Source: Microvirga pakistanensis (GTDB lineage: Bacteria > Pseudomonadota > Alphaproteobacteria > Rhizobiales > Beijerinckiaceae). From it: DNA of 64,000 bases. Positions 30,945 through 41,205 of the stretch are shown here, piece by piece; position 1 is the first letter of the stretch, and every line of letters begins with the position of its first letter. A program made the translations under genes and the position numbers. The stretch spans positions 310,001 to 374,000 of the forward strand of contig NZ_SPJX01000187.1 of assembly GCF_004458765.1 (NCBI RefSeq). The letters run 5' to 3'. The notes beneath the pieces are model-generated. The model had not been told where the DNA came from. It saw nothing but the letters and a program-made list of their open reading frames with translations, and searched no databases.

Positions 30945-31057
30945 AGCATCGTGCGGAAAAGTGGATTGGGTTTTCCGCTCCCAACGATGCTTCTTAAATC
31001 TAGGAAAGCATCGGATTCGTCCCAAAGGTGCAGGTCCACTTTTCACGTCCGATGCTT
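30945..31057. repeat. Two AGCATCG-type palindromes upstream of rpiA
   Basis: Element 1 (30945-30991) runs from AGCATCG to CGATGCT with an internal GCGGAAAAG/TTTTCCGC pair. Element 2 (31006-31057) runs from AAGCATCGGA to TCCGATGCTT with a TCCACTTTT block. The same outer sequence and TCCACTTTT block recur right after cimA and, in part, before pssA. These are dispersed intergenic repeats common in Hyphomicrobiales. Confidence 0.7.
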
Positions 31058-31112
31058 CAAAGGCGGGCTGCGGCCTGTCTTTCGAGCGGGGCGACAACTT
31101 TAGAGGTCCTCA

Positions 31113-31808
31113 GTGAGCGACAATCTCAAGCGTGCAGCGGCTGAAAGGGCCGCTGAACTCGTGGCCGACGGCATGAGGCTCGGCCTCGGCACCGGCTCGA
31201 CAGCGGCGCATTTCGTTACGGCCATCGGCGAGCGCGTGCGCGGCGGCCTGAAGGTCGTCGGCGTGCCGACCTCGGAGGCCACCCGCGACCAGGCGCTGCG
31301 CGAGGGCATTCCGCTCGCGACCCTCGACGAGGTGCCGGAACTCGACCTCACGGTGGACGGGGCCGACGAACTCGACGACGACCTCCGGCTGATCAAGGGC
31401 GGCGGCGGCGCGCTCCTGCGCGAGAAGATCGTGGCCTCCGCGAGCGCCCGCATGGTCGTGATCGCGGACGGCTCCAAGCGCGTCCCCAAGCTCGGCAGGT
31501 TTCCCCTGCCGATCGAGGTGGTGCCGTTCGGCCTCACGGCCACGGAGCGGGCCATCGGCAAGCTTTTGGAAAGCCTCGGCATGACCGGCGAGCTGCGCCT
31601 TCGGCGGGCTGCGGACGGAGCTCCTTACGTCACCGATGGCGGTCATTTCATCCTCGACGCCCATCTCGGACGCATCGACAAGCCCAATGTCCTTGCCTCG
31701 ACGCTCAACAGCATTCCCGGGGTCGTCGAGCACGGCCTCTTCCTTGGCCTTGCCTCCGGTGCGATCCTCGCGACGGGGGAGGGGCTTGTCGAACTCGGTC
31801 AACTCTGA
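31113..31808 (+). CDS. rpiA: Ribose-5-phosphate isomerase A
   Basis: Interconverts ribose 5-phosphate and ribulose 5-phosphate in the pentose phosphate pathway. At 231 residues it is full length, with [19 protein letters not shown] (catalytic Asp), [11 protein letters not shown] and the C-terminal ASGAI segment. It starts with GTG 31113 preceded by AGAGG. The repeat element upstream leaves only about 55 bases for a promoter or 5' leader. Confidence 0.95.
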   Translation: MSDNLKRAAAERAAELVADGMRLGLGTGSTAAHFVTAIGERVRGGLKVVGVPTSEATRDQALREGIPLATLDEVPELDLTVDGADELDDDLRLIKGGGGALLREKIVASASARMVVIADGSKRVPKLGRFPLPIEVVPFGLTATERAIGKLLESLGMTGELRLRRAADGAPYVTDGGHFILDAHLGRIDKPNVLASTLNSIPGVVEHGLFLGLASGAILATGEGLVELGQL

Positions 31809-31838
31809 CCAACAGCCTTCACGATTGGAGTCCCTTCT

Positions 31839-32342
31839 ATGATCCGTTCCGCTTCACGACTGGCCACGACCTCCGTCGCGTTGTTCCTGCTGGCGAGCCC
31901 CGTCTTCGCGCAGCAGGCCCAGCCGAGCGCCGGCCATCTGGCCGCCGGGCGCGAGGTCGCCATCAGCTCCGGCATGACGGGCGCCTTCGATGCGCTGACA
32001 GGCCCGCTCCTGACCCGCCTGCAGCGGATGAGCGTCACCAATCCCGACATTCAGAAGGACCTGGACGCGGTCGTCGCGCAGCTGCGGCCCGAGGTCGAGC
32101 AGAAGAAGCAGGAACTGATCGACGCCACCGCCCGCATCCTCGCGTCGCGGATGAGCGAGGCGGAGCTGAAGGAGGTCGCGACCTTCTACGCCTCGGCCGT
32201 GGGCAAGAAATACGTGCAGCTTCAGCCGGCGGTTCTGGACGATGTCGTGCGCCAGATGGATCTGTGGTCGCAGCGGACCTCCGAGTTCATCATGATCCGC
32301 GCCCGCGAGGAGATGGGCAAGCGCGGTCACGGGCTGCAGTAG
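31839..32342 (+). CDS. DUF2059 domain exported protein
   Basis: A 167-residue protein with a signal peptide (cleavage near VFAQ) and a helical DUF2059 domain: AELKEVATFYASAVGKKYVQLQP is the family core. Its function is unknown. It begins 30 bases after rpiA and is followed by a strong terminator, so the two may form one transcript. Confidence 0.85.
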   Translation: MIRSASRLATTSVALFLLASPVFAQQAQPSAGHLAAGREVAISSGMTGAFDALTGPLLTRLQRMSVTNPDIQKDLDAVVAQLRPEVEQKKQELIDATARILASRMSEAELKEVATFYASAVGKKYVQLQPAVLDDVVRQMDLWSQRTSEFIMIRAREEMGKRGHGLQ

Positions 32343-32366
32343 GCGCGGCAACGACTTGCGGACATG

Positions 32367-32394
32367 AAAAAGGCCCGGGAAACCGGGCCTTTTT
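32367..32394 (+). terminator. Intrinsic terminator after the DUF2059 gene
   Basis: AAAAAGGCCCGG-GAAA-CCGGGCCTTTTT, a perfect 12-bp stem with a GAAA tetraloop and T-run, between the convergent DUF2059 and tctA genes. It can work in both directions. Confidence 0.9.
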
Positions 32395-32413
32395 CGTTGG
32401 ATTGACGGGATGA

Positions 32414-33913
32414 CTAATCCTCGACCGCCTTGAAGCGCCCAAGGCCCTTGAGGACGAAGGGGGCCATGAGGGCGATGAGCGCGATGGCAAGCAGGGTCGC
32501 CGAAATCGGGCTCTGCAGCAGCACCATCGGATCGCCGAGGCTGATCGACAGGGCGCGCCGCAGCTGGCTTTCCGCCACAGGCCCCAGGATCAGACCCACC
32601 ACCACGGGCGCGATCGGGAAGTCGAAGCGGCGCATCAGGAAGCCGAGCACGCCGAACGCGGTCAGCATGATCAGCTCCACCGGCGACGGGTTGGCGGCGA
32701 TCGTGCCCATGGTCGCGAAGACCAGGATGCCCGCATAGAGCCAGGGCTGCGGGATCGCCAGCAGGCGAACCCAGAGGCCGACCAGCGGCAGGTTCAGGAC
32801 CAGCAGCATGGCGTTGGCGATGAACAGGCTCGCGATCAGGCCCCAGACCAGATCGGGCTTCTCCGCGAAGAGCAGCGGGCCCGGGTTCAGCCCGTATTGC
32901 TGGAAGCCCGCCAGCATCATGGCGGCCGTGGCCGAGGTCGGCAGGCCGAGCGTCAGGAGCGGCACGAGAGTGCCGGCGGCGGACGCGTTGTTGGCGGCCT
33001 CGGGACCGGCCACGCCCTCGATGGCGCCCCGGCCGAAATCCTCCGGATGTTTCGTGAGTTTCTTCTCCGTCGCGTAGGACAGGAAGGTCGGGATCTCTGC
33101 GCCGCCGGCCGGGAGCGCTCCGATGGGGAAGCCGTAGGCGGTGCCGCGCAGCCAGGGCTTCCAGGACCGCTTCCAGTCCTCCTTCGTCATCCAGAGCGAG
33201 CCGCGCACGGGCTCGAGCTTCTCCTCATGGTGGTGGCGGCGCGAGGCGACGTAGAGGGCCTCGCCCACGGCGAAGAGGCCGACCGCCAGGGTCGTCACTT
33301 CGATGTTGTCGTAGAGCTCCGGCACGCCGAAGCTCAGGCGCGACTGGCCGGACAGGATGTCGATGCCGACGAGGCCCAGGGCCAGGCCGATGAACAGGCT
33401 CGTGAGGCCGCGCACGGGCGAGTCGCCGAAGGTGGCCGAGACGGTGACGAAGGCCACGCACATCAGGGCGAAGTAGTCCTCGGGCCCGAAGCTGACCGCG
33501 ATGTCGACGAGGTAGGGCGCGAGCAGCGCCAGCCCGAAGGTCGCGAAGGTGCCCGCCACGAAGGAGCCGATGGCCGCGGTCGCGAGCGCGGGCCCGCCCC
33601 GTCCGGACTTCGCCATCAGGTTGCCTTCCAGCGCCGTCGCCATCGAGGCGCTTTCGCCCGGGGTGTTGATGAGGATTGCGGTGGTCGAGCCGCCATACAT
33701 GCCGCCGTAATAGATGCCGGCGAACATGATGATGGAGCCCGCCGGATCGAGCTTGAAGGTGATCGGCAGGAGCAGCGCCACGGTGAGCGCCGGGCCGATG
33801 CCGGGCAGAACGCCGACGGCCGTGCCGAGAAGAACGCCGATGAGCGCGAAGAGCAGGTTCATCGGCTGAATGGCGACCGCCAGGCCGCTGGCGAGGGAAA
33901 CGAAGGCTTCCAT
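32414..33913 (-). CDS. tctA: Tripartite tricarboxylate transporter, large permease TctA
   Basis: Large membrane subunit (499 residues, about 11-12 hydrophobic helices) of a TTT-family secondary transporter driven by an ion gradient and served by a periplasmic binding protein. The N-terminal [17 protein letters not shown] and [24 protein letters not shown] are family hallmarks. It is the last gene of tctCBA, 7 bases after tctB. Substrate is a carboxylate; citrate is the type substrate but is not proven here. Confidence 0.94.
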   Translation of the reverse strand: MEAFVSLASGLAVAIQPMNLLFALIGVLLGTAVGVLPGIGPALTVALLLPITFKLDPAGSIIMFAGIYYGGMYGGSTTAILINTPGESASMATALEGNLMAKSGRGGPALATAAIGSFVAGTFATFGLALLAPYLVDIAVSFGPEDYFALMCVAFVTVSATFGDSPVRGLTSLFIGLALGLVGIDILSGQSRLSFGVPELYDNIEVTTLAVGLFAVGEALYVASRRHHHEEKLEPVRGSLWMTKEDWKRSWKPWLRGTAYGFPIGALPAGGAEIPTFLSYATEKKLTKHPEDFGRGAIEGVAGPEAANNASAAGTLVPLLTLGLPTSATAAMMLAGFQQYGLNPGPLLFAEKPDLVWGLIASLFIANAMLLVLNLPLVGLWVRLLAIPQPWLYAGILVFATMGTIAANPSPVELIMLTAFGVLGFLMRRFDFPIAPVVVGLILGPVAESQLRRALSISLGDPMVLLQSPISATLLAIALIALMAPFVLKGLGRFKAVED

Positions 33914-33920
33914 GGGGGCC

Positions 33921-34391
33921 TCAGAGCAGGTTTTCGAGCGGCCCTGCCGGCAGCGACAGGGTCAGGAGCTTCGCGAAGAGCAGGTAAACGACGACGGCGA
34001 TCACCGCTCCGATCAGGAGATCCACCAGGAAAGCCCGGCGGCCGAAGGCGGCCGAGGTGGCGGCGAACAGGATGGCCGTGCCGATCATGAAGCCGCCGCC
34101 GATGGCGATGAGCACGATCAGGCAGGCGAGGCCGCCGAGGATCAGGATGATCGGTGTCCAGTCGAGGCTTTCCCGGTCGGGCAGGTTGCCGCGAAGCGCG
34201 CCGATGCCGTTGCCGATGGCCAGGACGGCCAGGCCGACGGACACGATGACGGGCATGGCCTTCGGGCCGACGTCATAGGGGGACAGAAGCTGGAGCTTGG
34301 TCATATCCCACCAGACCAGGCCGGCCAGGGCGAGAAGAAGGAGGGCAATGACGAGGCCCGCTACGTCGATGCGCCGATTCTGAGATGACAT
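33921..34391 (-). CDS. tctB: Tripartite tricarboxylate transporter, small subunit TctB
   Basis: A 156-residue small membrane subunit with four hydrophobic helices (for example residues 10-28 and 79-98) and the TctB-typical N-terminal region containing a [17 protein letters not shown] segment. It lies between tctC and tctA, with a terminator-like hairpin separating it from tctC, which should lower its expression relative to the binding protein. Confidence 0.92.
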   Translation of the reverse strand: MSSQNRRIDVAGLVIALLLLALAGLVWWDMTKLQLLSPYDVGPKAMPVIVSVGLAVLAIGNGIGALRGNLPDRESLDWTPIILILGGLACLIVLIAIGGGFMIGTAILFAATSAAFGRRAFLVDLLIGAVIAVVVYLLFAKLLTLSLPAGPLENLL

Positions 34392-34402
34392 GAGAGTATC
34401 CT

Positions 34403-34437
34403 AAAAAAAGCGCCGCGCTCTCAAGAACGCGGCGCTT
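34403..34437 (-). terminator. Intercistronic terminator/attenuator between tctC and tctB
   Basis: Perfect 10-bp arms AAGCGCCGCG and CGCGGCGCTT with a 10-base loop; on the transcribed (minus) strand the hairpin is followed by seven Ts. It lies 21 bases after the tctC stop. Partial read-through would make more TctC than TctB/TctA. Confidence 0.8.
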
Positions 34438-34458
34438 CCACGGGCATTAACGCGAATT

Positions 34459-35430
34459 TTAAGACTTCACCAGCCCCACCGCGGTCAGAACGTCCTTCGT
34501 GCGGGCCACTTCCTCATTCAGGACCTTCGCGAAGGCGTCGCCGGACATGTAGGAATCCTCCCAGCCCTTGGCCTTGAGGATGTCCTGCCACTCCTTGGAC
34601 TTCGCCATCTTGTCCATGGCGTCCGTGAGGGCCTTCTTCTGGTCGGCGGAGATGCCGGGAGGAGCCACGACCGCGCGCCAGTTGGCGATTTCGAGATCGA
34701 CGCCCTGAGCCTTGATGGACGGCAGGTCGGCCGTGGCCTTGTTGGCCGGGGAGCTCAGGCCGAGGAGGCGCAGCTTGCCGGCCTTGATCTGGCTCTCGAA
34801 CTCGCCGTAGCCGGAAATGCCCGCCGTCACCTTGCCGCCGAGGATAGCCGCCAGGGCCTCGCCGCCGCCCGAGAACGGGATGTAGTTGATCTTGGTCGGA
34901 TCGGCGCCGGCCGCCTTGGCGAAGAGGGCCGCCGCGATGTGGTCCACGCCGCCCGCCGAGCCGCCGGCCCAGGTGACCTTGGCCGGATCGGCCTTGATGG
35001 CCTCGGCCAGCTCCTTGACGGACTTGATCGGGGAGCTCGCGGGAACGACGATGGCCTCGTATTCCGCCGTCAGACGGGCGATCGGGGTCGTCTGTTCGAG
35101 GGTGACGGGCGACTTGTTGGTCAGAAGCGCGCCCACCATCACGTAGCCCATGACCATGAGCTGGTTGCCGTCGCCCTTGGAGTTGTTCACCAGCTGGGCG
35201 ATGCCGATGGAGCCGCCGGCGCCCGGAACGTTGGCGACCTGCACGCCCTTGGCGATGCCGGACTGGGTCAGGGCCTGCTGCATGGAGCGGGCGGTCTGGT
35301 CCCAGCCGCCGCCCGGCGCCGCCGGGGCCATGATCTTCAGGTCCATCTGGGCCGCCGCCGATGTCACGAAGCCTGCAACGGCCGCCACAGCGAGGGCGCC
35401 GCGCCAAAGGCTCTTGCGAATTTGGCTCAT
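34459..35430 (-). CDS. tctC: Tripartite tricarboxylate transporter substrate-binding protein TctC
   Basis: Periplasmic receptor of the transporter, 323 residues, with a signal peptide (cleavage near TSAAAQ) and the Bug-type fold: the [21 protein letters not shown] segment is the usual ligand-binding start, and VPGAGGSIG follows. It is the first gene of tctCBA. GGAGG 9 bases upstream of the ATG at 35430 sets the start; a much longer open frame continues upstream through the opposite strand of gor but is not coding. Confidence 0.93.
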   Translation of the reverse strand: MSQIRKSLWRGALAVAAVAGFVTSAAAQMDLKIMAPAAPGGGWDQTARSMQQALTQSGIAKGVQVANVPGAGGSIGIAQLVNNSKGDGNQLMVMGYVMVGALLTNKSPVTLEQTTPIARLTAEYEAIVVPASSPIKSVKELAEAIKADPAKVTWAGGSAGGVDHIAAALFAKAAGADPTKINYIPFSGGGEALAAILGGKVTAGISGYGEFESQIKAGKLRLLGLSSPANKATADLPSIKAQGVDLEIANWRAVVAPPGISADQKKALTDAMDKMAKSKEWQDILKAKGWEDSYMSGDAFAKVLNEEVARTKDVLTAVGLVKS

Positions 35431-35721
35431 TTTAAGTTTCCTCCAAGGACTAAACGTCACGTGAGAACGTGGTGCCGCAGACCGTAGAGCCGGTTCGCCC
35501 GAGGGGCAAGCACGTGGCGCGCCGATTGGTGTTGAACTCTCCGGGAGCGCCCGAACTCGGGCTCGAACCGAAAAGGTGCATCGCTCCCTCGGCCTTCCCG
35601 CCGTCGTGCTCCGATGCATGCGGGTCATGCCCTGCCGGCTTGGCGGTAAGACTGGCGACGCTGCCGGAATAGCCACTATATGAAGGCAAGCCGCTAGCCG
35701 ATTCCCAACGGAGACCAAGCC

Positions 35722-37107
35722 ATGACCCAGTTCGATGTCGACCTCTTTGTCATCGGAGCCGGGTCCGGTGGTGTCCGCGCCGCCCGCATCGCGGCCGGCT
35801 ATGGGGCCAAGGTAATGGTCGCGGAGGAGTATCGGGTCGGCGGCACCTGCGTGATCCGCGGATGCGTGCCGAAGAAGCTCATGGTCTATGCCAGCCGCTT
35901 CGCCGACGAGTTCCACGACGCGGCGGGGTTCGGCTGGACCTTCGGCGAGCCCGCCTTCGACTGGGCGACGCTCATCCGCAACAAGGACAGGGAGATCGAC
36001 CGACTGGAGGGGATCTACCGGGCCAATCTCGAGAAGGCCGGGGTCGAGATCGTCAACAGCCGCGCCGTGATCGAGGATGCGCATACGGTTCATGTTCTCA
36101 CGACCGGCGCCCGAATCCGCGCCCGCACCATCCTGGTGGCGGTCGGCGCCCATCCGACCATGGAGCCCCCCATTCCGGGCGGCGAACTCGGCATCACCTC
36201 GAACGAGGTCTTCCACCTCAAGGACCTGCCGAAGCGCATCATGATTGTCGGCGGCGGGTATATCGCCGTGGAGTTCGCCGGAATCTTCGCGGGCCTCGGC
36301 AGCCGGGTGACCCTGGTCCACCGGGGCGACAAGCTCCTGCGCGGCTTCGACGAGGACGTGCGGGATGCCCTGGGCGAGGCTTATGCCCAGCGCGGGATCG
36401 AGCTCGCCCTGAAGAAGACCCTCACGCGCCTGGACAAGACGGCCGACGGCATCGCCGCGACCCTGTCCGACGGCTCCGTGGTGGCGGTCGATCAGGTGCT
36501 CGTCGCCACCGGGCGGCGCCCGAACACCCGGGGCCTCGGTCTCGAAAAGGCGGGGATCACCGTCGACGAGGTGGGGGCGATCCCGGTCGACGCCTATTCC
36601 CGGACGCTCATTCCGTCGATCTATGCCGTCGGCGACGTGACGAACCGGGCCAATCTCACGCCGATCGCCATCCGCGAGGGCCATGCCTTCGCGGACACGG
36701 TCTTCGGGCGAAAACCCACCATCATCGATCACGACCTGATCCCCACGGCGGTCTTCTCGACCCCCGAGATCGGCGTGATCGGCTGCGGTGAGGCGGCGGC
36801 GCGGGAGATCTATGGGGATATCGACGTCTACAAGACCGCCTTCCGGCCCATGAAGGCGACCCTCTCGGGCGGCTCGGAGCGGGTGCTCATGAAGCTCATC
36901 GTCGACAAGGCCACCGACAAGGTCGTGGGCGTTCACATCATGGGCCACGACGCGGGCGAGATGATCCAGCTCGCGGGCATCGCCGTCACCATGGGGGCCA
37001 CCAAGGCCGATTTCGACCGGACGGTCGCCGTCCATCCCACCGCCGCGGAGGAGCTGGTGACCATGCGCACCCCGCTCGTGGTCAAGAAGCCCGTGGCCGT
37101 GGGGTAA
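35722..37107 (+). CDS. gor: Glutathione-disulfide reductase
   Basis: FAD and NADPH-dependent reductase that recycles oxidised glutathione. 461 residues. The FAD-binding N-terminus is VIGAGSGGVRAARIAA; the redox disulfide is in GGTCVIRGCVPKK; the NAD(P)H site is VGGGYIAVEFAG; the C-terminal catalytic HPTAAEE is present. Alphaproteobacterial glutathione reductases have this length. It diverges from tctC across 291 bases. Confidence 0.95.
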   Translation: MTQFDVDLFVIGAGSGGVRAARIAAGYGAKVMVAEEYRVGGTCVIRGCVPKKLMVYASRFADEFHDAAGFGWTFGEPAFDWATLIRNKDREIDRLEGIYRANLEKAGVEIVNSRAVIEDAHTVHVLTTGARIRARTILVAVGAHPTMEPPIPGGELGITSNEVFHLKDLPKRIMIVGGGYIAVEFAGIFAGLGSRVTLVHRGDKLLRGFDEDVRDALGEAYAQRGIELALKKTLTRLDKTADGIAATLSDGSVVAVDQVLVATGRRPNTRGLGLEKAGITVDEVGAIPVDAYSRTLIPSIYAVGDVTNRANLTPIAIREGHAFADTVFGRKPTIIDHDLIPTAVFSTPEIGVIGCGEAAAREIYGDIDVYKTAFRPMKATLSGGSERVLMKLIVDKATDKVVGVHIMGHDAGEMIQLAGIAVTMGATKADFDRTVAVHPTAAEELVTMRTPLVVKKPVAVG

Positions 37108-37184
37108 CGGTCCCGGCGCGGTTCAAGTCCCTTTTGGCCGGCTTCGGATTGCGTGGTAGAATCCTTCCATCCGGAGGGTAGGGC

Positions 37185-37544
37185 ATGCGCATCGGGTTCA
37201 TCCTCGCGAACGCCGTGGCGCTGCTGTTCTGCCTTACCGTCTTGGCTCTTTTCGTGGCGCTCGTCGCGCTGGTCGGCTTTCTCGGAGCCCTGGTGACGGG
37301 GCTCGCCGTCCTCGTGATCGCCTACACTGTCGAGCTCGAGGATGGATCGGCCATCGGATCGGGCTGGACGCCCGATCTCTATGCGTCTCAGCGGATCGAG
37401 CGGCCCAAAAGCCCTGAAGAGCGCGAGGCGCGGCACGCCGAGCGGGTCCGGAACCTGGCCTATCTCGGCATCGCCAAGCATGTGGGCGCTGCCCTGACGG
37501 TGATCGGAGCTTTGGGCTTTTTCTTCGTTCAGCTACAGCCTTGA
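37185..37544 (+). CDS. Small inner-membrane protein
   Basis: A 119-residue protein with two adjacent hydrophobic segments at residues 5-25 and 30-47, a polar, charged middle (SPEEREARHAERV) and a third hydrophobic segment near the end. GGAGG precedes the ATG by 10 bases. Unassigned. It sits alone between gor and the DAHP synthase gene. Confidence 0.6.
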   Translation: MRIGFILANAVALLFCLTVLALFVALVALVGFLGALVTGLAVLVIAYTVELEDGSAIGSGWTPDLYASQRIERPKSPEEREARHAERVRNLAYLGIAKHVGAALTVIGALGFFFVQLQP

Positions 37545-37677
37545 GGCCTCGGGAAGCGAAACTGATCGGCGCGTCACCTCTCCGCACTCGCCTTTTTGTT
37601 TATGTCGTGTATAGGTGCCCTTTCGTGCCGCTTGTTGCGGTGAACGAGGGGATACGAACGACACGGGGGTATGTGTC

Positions 37678-39063
37678 ATGACTGAGCGGTGGACGCCCGA
37701 CAGCTGGAGAAACAAGCCGATCCAGCAGGTTCCGGCCTTTCCGGACCCGGAGGCGCTTGAAAGCGTGGAGCAGCAGCTCGCAGGCTTTCCCCCGCTCGTT
37801 TTTGCAGGCGAGGCGCGGAAGCTGAAGCGCGAACTGGCGAAGGTGGCCAAGGGGGAGGCTTTCCTGCTCCAGGGCGGCGACTGCGCCGAGAGCTTCGCCG
37901 AGCACTCCGCCGACAACATCCGCGATTTCTTCCGCCTGTTCCTCCAGATGGCGGTCGTGCTCACCTATGCGGGCGGCTCGCCCGTGGTGAAGATCGGCCG
38001 CGTGGCCGGCCAGTTCGCCAAGCCGCGCTCGTCCGCGACCGAGACCATCGACGGGGTCGAGCTGCCGAGCTACCGGGGCGACATCATCAGCGACATCGCC
38101 TTCACGCCCGAGGCCCGCACGCCCGATCCGCGCCGCCAGCTCATGGCCTACCGCCAATCGGCCGCGACCCTCAACCTGATCCGCGCCTTCGCCACCGGCG
38201 GCTACGCCAACCTCGAGAACGCCCATCGCTGGATGCTGGGCTTCGTGAAGGATTCGCCGCAATCCTCGCGCTACAGCGAGCTCGCCGAGCGGATCACCGA
38301 GAGCATCAACTTCATGCGCGCCATCGGCATCGATCCCGAGACGCATCCCGAGATGCGCTCCACGGATTTCTACACCAGCCACGAGGCGCTGCTGCTCGGC
38401 TACGAGGAGGCGATGACCCGCGTGGATTCCACCACCGGCGACTGGTACGCCACTTCCGGCCACATGGTCTGGATCGGCGACCGCACCCGACAGGTCGATC
38501 ATGCCCATGTGGAATACATGCGCGGCATCAAGAACCCGATCGGCCTCAAATGCGGTCCGTCGCTGACGGCGGACGGGCTCCTCAGGCTCATCGACACCCT
38601 CAACCCCGAGGACGAGGCGGGCCGCCTCACCCTGATCTGCCGCTTCGGCGCGGACAAGGTGGCCGATCACCTGCCGGGCCTGATCCGCGCGGTGAAGAAG
38701 GAAGGCCGCACGGTGGTGTGGTCCTGCGACCCGATGCACGGCAACACGATCAAGGCTGCCTCCGGCTACAAGACGCGCCCCTTCGAGCGCGTCATGGGCG
38801 AGGTGCGGGACTTCTTCGCCATCCACCAGGCCGAAGGCACGCATGCCGGCGGCATCCACCTGGAGATGACCGGCAAGAACGTGACGGAATGCACCGGCGG
38901 CGCCCGCGCCCTCACCGATGCGGACCTCTCCGACCGCTATCACACCTATTGCGATCCGCGCCTCAACGCGGAGCAGGCGCTCGAAATCGCGTTCCTGACC
39001 TCGGAACTGATCAAGCGCGAGCGGCAGTCCCGGGAGCGCCCGGCCGCTCTGGCGGCTGAGTAA
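37678..39063 (+). CDS. Class II 3-deoxy-7-phosphoheptulonate (DAHP) synthase
   Basis: First enzyme of the shikimate pathway, condensing phosphoenolpyruvate and erythrose 4-phosphate. The 461-residue protein is of the plant/Pseudomonas class II type: [30 protein letters not shown], the DPMHGNT motif and the C-terminal [16 protein letters not shown] chose ATG 37678, which begins MTERW as in the family; an upstream in-frame start at 37615 only adds a non-conserved stretch. Followed by a terminator. Possible names are aroG or aroF. Confidence 0.95.
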   Translation: MTERWTPDSWRNKPIQQVPAFPDPEALESVEQQLAGFPPLVFAGEARKLKRELAKVAKGEAFLLQGGDCAESFAEHSADNIRDFFRLFLQMAVVLTYAGGSPVVKIGRVAGQFAKPRSSATETIDGVELPSYRGDIISDIAFTPEARTPDPRRQLMAYRQSAATLNLIRAFATGGYANLENAHRWMLGFVKDSPQSSRYSELAERITESINFMRAIGIDPETHPEMRSTDFYTSHEALLLGYEEAMTRVDSTTGDWYATSGHMVWIGDRTRQVDHAHVEYMRGIKNPIGLKCGPSLTADGLLRLIDTLNPEDEAGRLTLICRFGADKVADHLPGLIRAVKKEGRTVVWSCDPMHGNTIKAASGYKTRPFERVMGEVRDFFAIHQAEGTHAGGIHLEMTGKNVTECTGGARALTDADLSDRYHTYCDPRLNAEQALEIAFLTSELIKRERQSRERPAALAAE

Positions 39064-39072
39064 AAGCAAAGC

Positions 39073-39097
39073 AAAGGGGCGCCGGAAGCGCCCCTTT
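39073..39097. terminator. Intrinsic terminator after the DAHP synthase gene
   Basis: AAAGGGGCGC-CGGAA-GCGCCCCTTT, a perfect 10-bp stem with a T-run on the + strand. It also lies just beyond the convergent 27-residue membrane-peptide gene. Confidence 0.85.
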
Positions 39098-39132
39098 TAC
39101 TTTCACGGGTGAGTGCTTCTTCAGTTGAAGGC

Positions 39133-39216
39133 TCAGCTCAGCCAGCCCATGAAGAAGAGAATGAGAATGATCGGCAGAGGAATGCCGATCAGCCAAAGCA
39201 AACCGCCCTTCAGCAT
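39133..39216 (-). CDS. 27-residue hydrophobic membrane peptide
   Basis: A short frame MLKGGLLWLIGIPLPIILIL... followed by FFMGWLS: a charged Lys at position 3, then one hydrophobic helix with a Gly-Ile-Pro-x-Pro kink. GGAG lies 6 bases before the ATG at 39216, and the gene ends before a terminator that can serve both strands. Similar tiny peptides with a GIPxPIIxLL core are common and often unannotated in Proteobacteria. Function unknown; it is far below usual gene-calling length. Confidence 0.65.
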   Translation of the reverse strand: MLKGGLLWLIGIPLPIILILFFMGWLS

Positions 39217-39312
39217 GATTGTCTCCATTGTTCAATTCGTGTGATGACAACGACCTGGACTGTACTGGGTTCCAAGAACCATCAGGCGTGCCCCGTGCTC
39301 CATCGTCATTCC

Positions 39313-39357
39313 CGCCTCTCGCCATGGCCGGACCTGATCCGGCCATGGCGAGAGGCG
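39313..39357. repeat. Intergenic palindrome, GTCATGGCCGG-related, copy 3
   Basis: A perfect 19-bp inverted repeat (CGCCTCTCGCCATGGCCGG and complement) with a 7-base loop, 87 bases before the nadE start. It carries the CCATGGCCGG core of the dispersed family and is the most perfect hairpin of the set. Confidence 0.75.
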
Positions 39358-39444
39358 GCGCTGTGACGTGGGAGACCGTTGCAGAGGGATCGTCCGGCCT
39401 TTGCATTGCTGCGTCCGGCACGGCGCGCTAGTTTCGCAGGCGTC

Positions 39445-41178
39445 ATGGCTCAGAACACGCTCAAGATCGCGCTCGCGCAGCTCAATCCCATCGTCGGCGA
39501 CGTGGCCGGCAACGAGCAGAAGGCTCGCCACGCCCGGGCCGAGGCGGCCCGGATGGGCGCCGATCTCGTCATGTTCGCCGAGCAGTTCCTCGCGGGTTAT
39601 CCCGCCGAGGATCTGGTGCTCAAGCCCGCCTTCCAGGACGCATGCCGCGCCGCCCTCGAACGCCTGGCGCGGGAGACGGCCGATGGCGGACCGGGCATGC
39701 TCATCGGCCTGCCGTGGCGCGACGGCGACGGGCTCTACAACGCCTATGCGCTCCTCGACGGCGGCGCGATCACCGTGCGCACCAAGGTGGACCTGCCGAA
39801 CTACGACGTCTTCGACGAGAAGCGCATTTTCGACCCCGGCCCCTTGCCGGGACCGGTGAATTTCCGCGGCATCCGCATCGGCATCCCGGTCTGCGAGGAT
39901 ATCTGGACGGGCGACGTGGTCGAGTGCCTGGCCGAGACCGGCGCCGAACTGCTCCTGGTGCCGAACGGTTCGCCCTATCACCGTGGCAAGACGGAGGAGC
40001 GCTTCAACATCGCGGCCGCCCGCGTCACCGAGAGCGGCCTGCCGCTCGTCTACCTCAACCAGGTCGGCGGCCAGGACGAGCTGGTCTTCGACGGCGCCTC
40101 GTTCATCCTCAACGCGGATTGTTCGCTCGCGGGCCAGCTGCCGGCCTTCGAGGAGGCCGTCGCCTTGACCGAATGGGACAAGGGGGAGGAGGGCTGGGTC
40201 TGCCGCAGGGCGCCGATGGTCACCATCGAGGAAGACGCGCAAGCCGATTACGCCGCCTGCGTTCTCGGCCTGCGCGACTACGTGGAGAAGAACCGTTTTC
40301 CCGGCGTGGTGCTGGGCCTCTCCGGCGGCATCGATTCCGCCCTCTGCGCCGCCATGGCGGTCGACGCGCTCGGACCCGAGCGGGTGCATTGCGTGATGCT
40401 GCCCTATCGCTACACGTCGTCCGAGTCCCTGAGGGACGCGGAGGATTGCGCCACGGCGCTCGGCGTGCGCTACGACATCCTGCCCATCGCCGAGCCGGTG
40501 GAGGGTTTCGAGGCCGCGCTCCAGCCCCTCTTCGCGGGCCGGGAACGCGACATCACCGAGGAGAACCTCCAGAGCCGTGCCCGCGGCACCCTCCTCATGG
40601 CCATCTCGAACAAGTTCGGCGCCATGGTGGTGACCACGGGCAACAAGTCCGAGATGTCGGTGGGCTATGCCACGATCTACGGCGACATGAACGGCGGCTT
40701 CAACCCCATCAAGGACCTCTACAAGATGGAGGTCTTCTCCCTGTCCGCGCTGCGCAACCGCTGGAAACCGAAGGGCGCTCTTGGGCCGGACGGCGTCGTG
40801 ATTCCCGAAAACATCCTCACCAAGGCCCCCACGGCGGAGCTGCGCGAGAACCAGCGGGACCAGGATTCCCTGCCGCCCTACGAGGAGCTCGACGAAATCC
40901 TGCGCGGCCTCGTGGAGGAGGAGCTTCGCGTCTCCGACATCGTGGCCAGGGGCTATGACCTCGACGTGGTGAAGAAGGTGGAGCGGCTTCTCTACATCGC
41001 CGAATACAAGCGCCGCCAGTCGGCGCCGGGCGTGAAGGTGACGCGCAAGAATTTCGGCCGCGACCGGCGCTACCCCATCGTGAACGGCTTCCGGGATCAG
41101 GGGCTCGCCGCCCACGTCAAGGACGAGGCGCTGGAGCGCGCCATCGGCAAGCCGCGGATGGGGTCGCTGGATACGTGA
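39445..41178 (+). CDS. nadE: Glutamine-dependent NAD+ synthetase
   Basis: Final step of NAD synthesis: amidates nicotinate adenine dinucleotide using glutamine. 577 residues. N-terminal nitrilase-type glutaminase with catalytic Glu (FAEQFLAGY), Lys (RTKVDLPNYD) and Cys (IPVCEDIW); C-terminal synthetase with the ATP-pyrophosphatase P-loop SGGIDSAL and TTGNKSE. ATG 39445 (MAQNTLKIA) opens directly at the conserved strand; an in-frame GTG-type start 22 codons upstream adds nothing conserved. Confidence 0.95.
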   Translation: MAQNTLKIALAQLNPIVGDVAGNEQKARHARAEAARMGADLVMFAEQFLAGYPAEDLVLKPAFQDACRAALERLARETADGGPGMLIGLPWRDGDGLYNAYALLDGGAITVRTKVDLPNYDVFDEKRIFDPGPLPGPVNFRGIRIGIPVCEDIWTGDVVECLAETGAELLLVPNGSPYHRGKTEERFNIAAARVTESGLPLVYLNQVGGQDELVFDGASFILNADCSLAGQLPAFEEAVALTEWDKGEEGWVCRRAPMVTIEEDAQADYAACVLGLRDYVEKNRFPGVVLGLSGGIDSALCAAMAVDALGPERVHCVMLPYRYTSSESLRDAEDCATALGVRYDILPIAEPVEGFEAALQPLFAGRERDITEENLQSRARGTLLMAISNKFGAMVVTTGNKSEMSVGYATIYGDMNGGFNPIKDLYKMEVFSLSALRNRWKPKGALGPDGVVIPENILTKAPTAELRENQRDQDSLPPYEELDEILRGLVEEELRVSDIVARGYDLDVVKKVERLLYIAEYKRRQSAPGVKVTRKNFGRDRRYPIVNGFRDQGLAAHVKDEALERAIGKPRMGSLDT

Positions 41179-41205
41179 GCCACGCGCCACGTCATCACCG
41201 TCCCA

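Noticed and set aside
35431..37035. Extension of the tctC frame far upstream on the minus strand
   Set aside because: The extension is antisense to gor. The binding protein with signal peptide starts at 35430 with GGAGG before it.
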